In this document: positions 3,990 to 6,930 of the stretch, piece after piece
How positions within the stretch are numbered: the first letter of the stretch is position 1
Layout of the letters: each line of letters starts with the position of its first letter
Assembly (NCBI GenBank): GCA_031431335.1
Contig: JANPDG010000275.1
Span: forward strand, 1 to 6,930
Source of the DNA: JAAFIP01 sp031431335
GTDB lineage: Bacteria; Pseudomonadota; Gammaproteobacteria; Burkholderiales; Burkholderiaceae_C
DNA length: 6,930 bases
Reading direction: 5' to 3'
The notes under the pieces: model-generated
The model's input: the letters and a program-made list of their open reading frames with translations, nothing else
Told to the model about the DNA's origin: nothing
Database searches by the model: none
Program-made: the position numbers and the translations under genes

Positions 3990-6827
3990 GACCAATATAA
4001 GCTCCAAAAAGGTGCGGTATTGGATGCTGTAGCTGCGACCGGTGCGTCGACCCGCAGCGTCAAGCGCCAGCTGCTGCAGCTCTCTAGCGCCACTGACGAG
4101 GTGTTGCGCAGGCTGTGGTTGGCGGCGGGGCTGGGTGCTGGTTGCGCTAGTGGCGCGAGTTGTGCGCTGCTGGCCGTGGGCGGCTTTGGCCGTGGCGAGC
4201 TGTTCCCGTATTCTGATGTCGATGTGCTGCTCTTGTTGCCAGATGGTGCATCGCCCGATACCGACGCAAATCTTAAAGAATGCATCGAGACGTTTATCAG
4301 CAACTGCTGGGACGCGGGGCTAGAGATTGGCTCGAGCGTGCGCACGGTGGCCGAGTGCGTGACTGAGGCTTGCATTGATGTGACGATTCAAACCAGTCTG
4401 CTCGAGTCGCGCCTGATCGCAGGCGAAGCCAAGCTGTATAAGCAATTTGCCAAATCCTATGACGAGGCCATGGACCCGCAGGCTTTCTTTACCGCCAAGT
4501 CGCTAGAGATGCGCCAGCGGCACACTAAGTTTGAAGACACGCCTTACGCGCTGGAGCCCAATTGCAAAGAGTCGCCCGGCGGTTTGCGTGATTTGCAAAT
4601 TATTTTGTGGGTGGCCAAGGCTGCTGGCTTGGGCAAAAGTTGGGACGAGTTGGCCCGCAAAGGCTTGGCTACAGCGCGCGAGGTCAAGCAAATCAAGCTC
4701 AACGAGGCCATGCTCAGCCTCGTGCGTGCGCGGCTGCATATCGCGGCTGGGCGACGCGAGGACAGGCTGGTGTTTGACTTGCAGCACATGGTGGCCGAAG
4801 GCTTTGGATTTACAAGGCCCCCCACGTTTCGCGCTAGCGCTGCTGCGCTGCCCCCCCAGGACGACGCGCTTTTGCCTAGGGGCGGCCCGTCGGCGCAAGC
4901 CTCAGCAAAAGGCGATAGCTATTCGCAGCGCAAAGCCAGCGAAAAGCTCATGCGCGGCTATTACTGGGCAGCCAAAGCCGTGGTGCAGCTGAACCAAATT
5001 TTGCTGCTCAACATTGCAGAGCGCATGGAACAGGCCACCAACCCTCAAACCTACGAGCCGCAGCCGATTAACGCCCGGTTTTCTAACAAAGCCGGCATGA
5101 TCGAGGTGGCCAGCGACGACCTGTATGTGCGCGACCCGCACGCCATTTTGGAGACCTTTTTGGTCTACCAAACCACAGTAGGCGTTAAAGGTTTGTCGGC
5201 TCGCACCCTGCGCGCGCTGTACAACGCACGCGGCGTGATGAACGCCGCCTTCCGCGCTGACCCCGTCAACCGCGCCACGTTTGTTCGCATCTTGATTCAG
5301 CCCCAAGGCATCACCCATGCGATGCGGCTGATGAACCAAACCTCTGTGCTGGGGCGCTACCTGTGGGTGTTTCGCAAAATTGTCGGGCAAATGCAGCACG
5401 ACCTGTTTCACGTCTACACCGTTGATCAGCACATCTTGATGGTGCTGCGCAATGTGCGCCGATTTTTTATGGCCGAGCATGCCCACGAGTACCCGTTTTG
5501 CAGCCAGCTGGCCAGTGGCTGGGACAAGCCGTGGATCTTGTATACCGCAGCGCTGTTTCACGACATTGCCAAGGGCCGTGGCGGCGACCACTCCGAGCTG
5601 GGTGCGAAAGACGTGCGCGTGTTTTGTCGCCAGCATGGCATCGACAAAGAAGACGCCCAACTCATCGAGTTTGTCGTAGCCCAGCACCTGACCATGAGCA
5701 GCATTGCCCAAAAGCAAGACCTGAGTGACCCCGACGTGATAGCCGCTTTTGCCAAGCGCGTGGGCAATGAGCGTAATCTCACCGCGTTGTATTTGTTTAC
5801 TGTGGCCGACATCCGCGGCACCTCACCCAAGGTGTGGAACGCCTGGAAAGGCAAGCTGCTAGAAGACCTGTACCGCTATACCATCCGCGCTCTGGGCGGC
5901 CGCGCGCCAGATGCGGATGCCGAGGTAGAAGCCCGCAAACGCGAAGCGCTGCAAACCCTGGCGCTGTACGCGCTGCCCTTTGAAGCGCATAAAGCGCTGT
6001 GGGACACGCTAGACGTAGGCTACTTCATGCGCCACGACGCCAGCGACCTGGCTTGGCACGCCCGCCAGCTCTCAAAGCATATCCATGCGCAGGCTCTAGC
6101 CAAGGCAGTAAAGACGGTTGCACCTCTAAATACTACCAAATTAATAGCAAACTATCCAATATCCACGTCGGAAAAACCGCAAAAAAGCCACTTAAACACC
6201 ACAGGTGCAGATGCTGAACACCCAACCGAGCAAGCTCTGCCCACCATCGTGCGCGCCCGCCTGTCGCCCATCGGCGAGGGCATGCAGGTGCTGGTCTACA
6301 CGCCCGACCAGCCAGATTTGTTTGCGCGTATTTGCGGCTTTTTTGACCAAAACGGCTTCAGCATTTTGGACGCCAAGGTGCACACTGCCAATAACGGCTA
6401 CGCGCTAGATACCTTTCAAATCGTCACGCCCCTGCAAGAGCACTATCGCGAGATGATGAGCATGGTAGAAATCGAGCTGGCCCGCACGCTCACGCCAGTC
6501 AACGGCGTGCTCAGCCCGCTGCCCGCACTGGGCCGCGCCCGCCAGTCGCGCCGGGTTAAAAGCTTTCCGTTTCAGCCGCGCGTTGACCTGCGCCCCGACG
6601 AAAAGGCGCAGCGCTGGATATTGAGCGTCAGCGCCAGCGACCGCGTCGGCCTGCTGTACTCTATAGCCCGCGTGATGGCCCACCACAACGTCAACCTGCA
6701 ACTCGCCAAAATCAGCACCCTGGGCGAGCGCGTAGAAGACACCTTTTTGATCGACGGTGCCGAGCTTCAGCACAACAAAAAGCAAATCGAGTTTGAAACC
6801 GAGCTGCTAGAAGCCCTGTCGGCCTGA
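3972..6827 (+). CDS. glnD: Bifunctional PII uridylyltransferase / uridylyl-removing enzyme with two inserted stretches
   Basis: GlnD attaches UMP to PII proteins (GlnB, GlnK) when glutamine is low and removes it when glutamine is high, setting glutamine synthetase activity and nitrogen gene expression. The order of domains is the standard one. The nucleotidyltransferase domain has GGFGRGE (70-76) and catalytic D82 and D84; SPGGLRDLQ is at 201-209. The HD domain has H530-D531 (LFHDIAKGRGGDH) and H572. ACT domains lie at about 773-850 and 882-951 and sense glutamine. The protein has 951 residues against 890 in E. coli. The extra length is at about 281-315 and about 712-757; both stretches resemble interspersed repeats, keep the frame and avoid the catalytic motifs. 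The start has no Shine-Dalgarno sequence. No other in-frame ATG lies before the conserved N-terminal region; TTG at 4020, with AAGG upstream, is an alternative. Confidence 0.95.
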   Translation: MNTSEKDQYKLQKGAVLDAVAATGASTRSVKRQLLQLSSATDEVLRRLWLAAGLGAGCASGASCALLAVGGFGRGELFPYSDVDVLLLLPDGASPDTDANLKECIETFISNCWDAGLEIGSSVRTVAECVTEACIDVTIQTSLLESRLIAGEAKLYKQFAKSYDEAMDPQAFFTAKSLEMRQRHTKFEDTPYALEPNCKESPGGLRDLQIILWVAKAAGLGKSWDELARKGLATAREVKQIKLNEAMLSLVRARLHIAAGRREDRLVFDLQHMVAEGFGFTRPPTFRASAAALPPQDDALLPRGGPSAQASAKGDSYSQRKASEKLMRGYYWAAKAVVQLNQILLLNIAERMEQATNPQTYEPQPINARFSNKAGMIEVASDDLYVRDPHAILETFLVYQTTVGVKGLSARTLRALYNARGVMNAAFRADPVNRATFVRILIQPQGITHAMRLMNQTSVLGRYLWVFRKIVGQMQHDLFHVYTVDQHILMVLRNVRRFFMAEHAHEYPFCSQLASGWDKPWILYTAALFHDIAKGRGGDHSELGAKDVRVFCRQHGIDKEDAQLIEFVVAQHLTMSSIAQKQDLSDPDVIAAFAKRVGNERNLTALYLFTVADIRGTSPKVWNAWKGKLLEDLYRYTIRALGGRAPDADAEVEARKREALQTLALYALPFEAHKALWDTLDVGYFMRHDASDLAWHARQLSKHIHAQALAKAVKTVAPLNTTKLIANYPISTSEKPQKSHLNTTGADAEHPTEQALPTIVRARLSPIGEGMQVLVYTPDQPDLFARICGFFDQNGFSILDAKVHTANNGYALDTFQIVTPLQEHYREMMSMVEIELARTLTPVNGVLSPLPALGRARQSRRVKSFPFQPRVDLRPDEKAQRWILSVSASDRVGLLYSIARVMAHHNVNLQLAKISTLGERVEDTFLIDGAELQHNKKQIEFETELLEALSA
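4816..4900. repeat. GC-rich palindromic repeat inserted in frame in glnD
   Basis: GGCCCCCC (4816-4823) can pair with GGGG-C-GGCC (4879-4887, one bulged C). Inside are the palindrome GCGCTAGCGC (4831-4840) and a run of seven Cs (4851-4857). It encodes roughly residues 282-310, rich in Ala, Pro and Ser, at a point where E. coli GlnD has only a short loop. From memory, the pattern of C-run, TTCGCGCT, C-run, then GGGGCGGCCC resembles abundant intergenic repeats of Comamonadaceae. That identification could not be checked here. Confidence 0.6.
6144..6176 (+). repeat. 33-nt direct repeat inside glnD, copy B
   Basis: This copy matches 3957-3989 at 28 of 33 positions and is translated in the same frame, giving IANYPISTSEK at residues 725-735. 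It lies in an AT-rich patch (about 6120-6205) within an otherwise GC-rich gene. The patch encodes a linker between the HD domain and the first ACT domain that is about 50 residues longer than in E. coli. The whole patch may be the inserted repeat, with only this part shared with copy A. Confidence 0.8.
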
Positions 6828-6838
6828 TTTATCAGGCC
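6821..6838 (+). terminator. Stem-loop over the glnD stop codon, weak terminator candidate
   Basis: GGCCTGA (6821-6827) pairs with TCAGGCC (6832-6838) around TTTA, and the stem contains the TGA stop. No T-run follows; the next bases are AAAGTG. It could slow polymerase or protect the 3' end, but a standard intrinsic terminator is not supported. Confidence 0.3.
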
Positions 6839-6852
6839 AAAGTGCCCCAAAC

Positions 6853-6869
6853 CCTGCATACAATGCAGG
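6853..6869 (+). promoter_or_regulatory. Possible dcd promoter -10 box within a small hairpin
   Basis: TACAAT (6859-6864) resembles a -10 box and ends 7 nt before the dcd ATG, close to the spacing seen upstream of map. It is embedded in CCTGCAT-ACA-ATGCAGG (6853-6869), a 7-bp inverted repeat that could also be an operator. No clear -35 box was seen. Confidence 0.35.
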
Positions 6870-6871
6870 CT

Positions 6872-6930
6872 ATGACAATCAAATCTGACAAATGGATACG
6901 CCGCATGGTGGAGAGCCACGGCATGATCGA
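6872..6930 (+). CDS. dcd: dCTP deaminase, 3' end outside the window
   Basis: Only 19 codons are visible: MTIKSDKWIRRM then VESHGMI. From memory this matches the N-terminus of beta-proteobacterial Dcd proteins, where SIKSDKWIRRM and HGMIEPF are typical. Dcd deaminates dCTP to dUTP in the cytosol, supplying dUMP for thymidylate synthesis. It follows glnD by 44 nt on the same strand, and a possible promoter of its own lies in that gap. No Shine-Dalgarno sequence at normal spacing is visible; AGG at 6867-6869 is too close to the ATG. The rest of the gene, about 170 codons in the family, lies to the right. Confidence 0.8.
   Translation, partial: MTIKSDKWIRRMVESHGMI

Noticed and set aside
4902..5717. 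Long open frame on the - strand inside glnD (271 codons)
   Set aside because: It lies wholly antisense to the HD region of glnD, where the + strand encodes unmistakable conserved motifs. It has no recognisable domain and is a by-product of GC-rich codon use.
1..6930. CRISPR array, tRNA, rRNA, or a phage or defence gene cluster
   Set aside because: No regularly spaced repeats, cloverleaf or rRNA-like segments, and no proteins of those kinds, were seen on either strand. All large open frames are explained by the genes listed.

Overview
The window looks like chromosomal DNA of a beta-proteobacterium, most likely in the Burkholderiales and probably the Comamonadaceae. The base composition is GC-rich. 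The order map, glnD, dcd and the Dcd N-terminus (MTIKSDKWIRRM...) fit that group, and so do two kinds of interspersed palindromic repeat that I recognise from memory. No database search was possible, so the taxon is an inference.

Left part (1-1423): the 3' end of an exbB gene and two exbD genes in one tight operon on the + strand, with a 4-nt gap and then a 4-nt ATGA overlap. They encode a proton-driven inner-membrane motor, probably one that energises TonB-dependent outer-membrane transport. tonB itself is not in view.

Middle part (1424-3118): an apparently intact IS110-family transposase gene on the - strand. Its DEDD and C-terminal serine residues line up with the IS621 type, which uses a bridge RNA. 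The roughly 450 bp upstream of the transposase has no gene. It holds a perfect 40-bp palindrome, a short hairpin and other stem-forming sequence, and is where a bridge RNA would be expected. Two inverted-repeat pairs and a scrambled direct repeat link the two flanks. A 94-nt hairpin separates the convergent exbD and transposase genes. The exact ends of the element cannot be fixed from this sequence alone.

Right part (3119-6930): map (methionine aminopeptidase), glnD (bifunctional PII uridylyltransferase/uridylyl-removing enzyme) and the first 19 codons of dcd (dCTP deaminase), all on the + strand. These are housekeeping genes for protein maturation, nitrogen sensing and dUTP supply. map, and less clearly dcd, have a -10-like box so close to the ATG that the mRNA could be leaderless.

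The most unusual feature is glnD. At 951 codons it is about 60 residues longer than the E. coli protein. The extra length lies in two in-frame stretches that look like interspersed palindromic repeats inserted into coding DNA. One of them (6144-6176) has a relative (3957-3989) that spans the glnD start codon and is read in the same frame, giving IANYLMNTSEK beside IANYPISTSEK.
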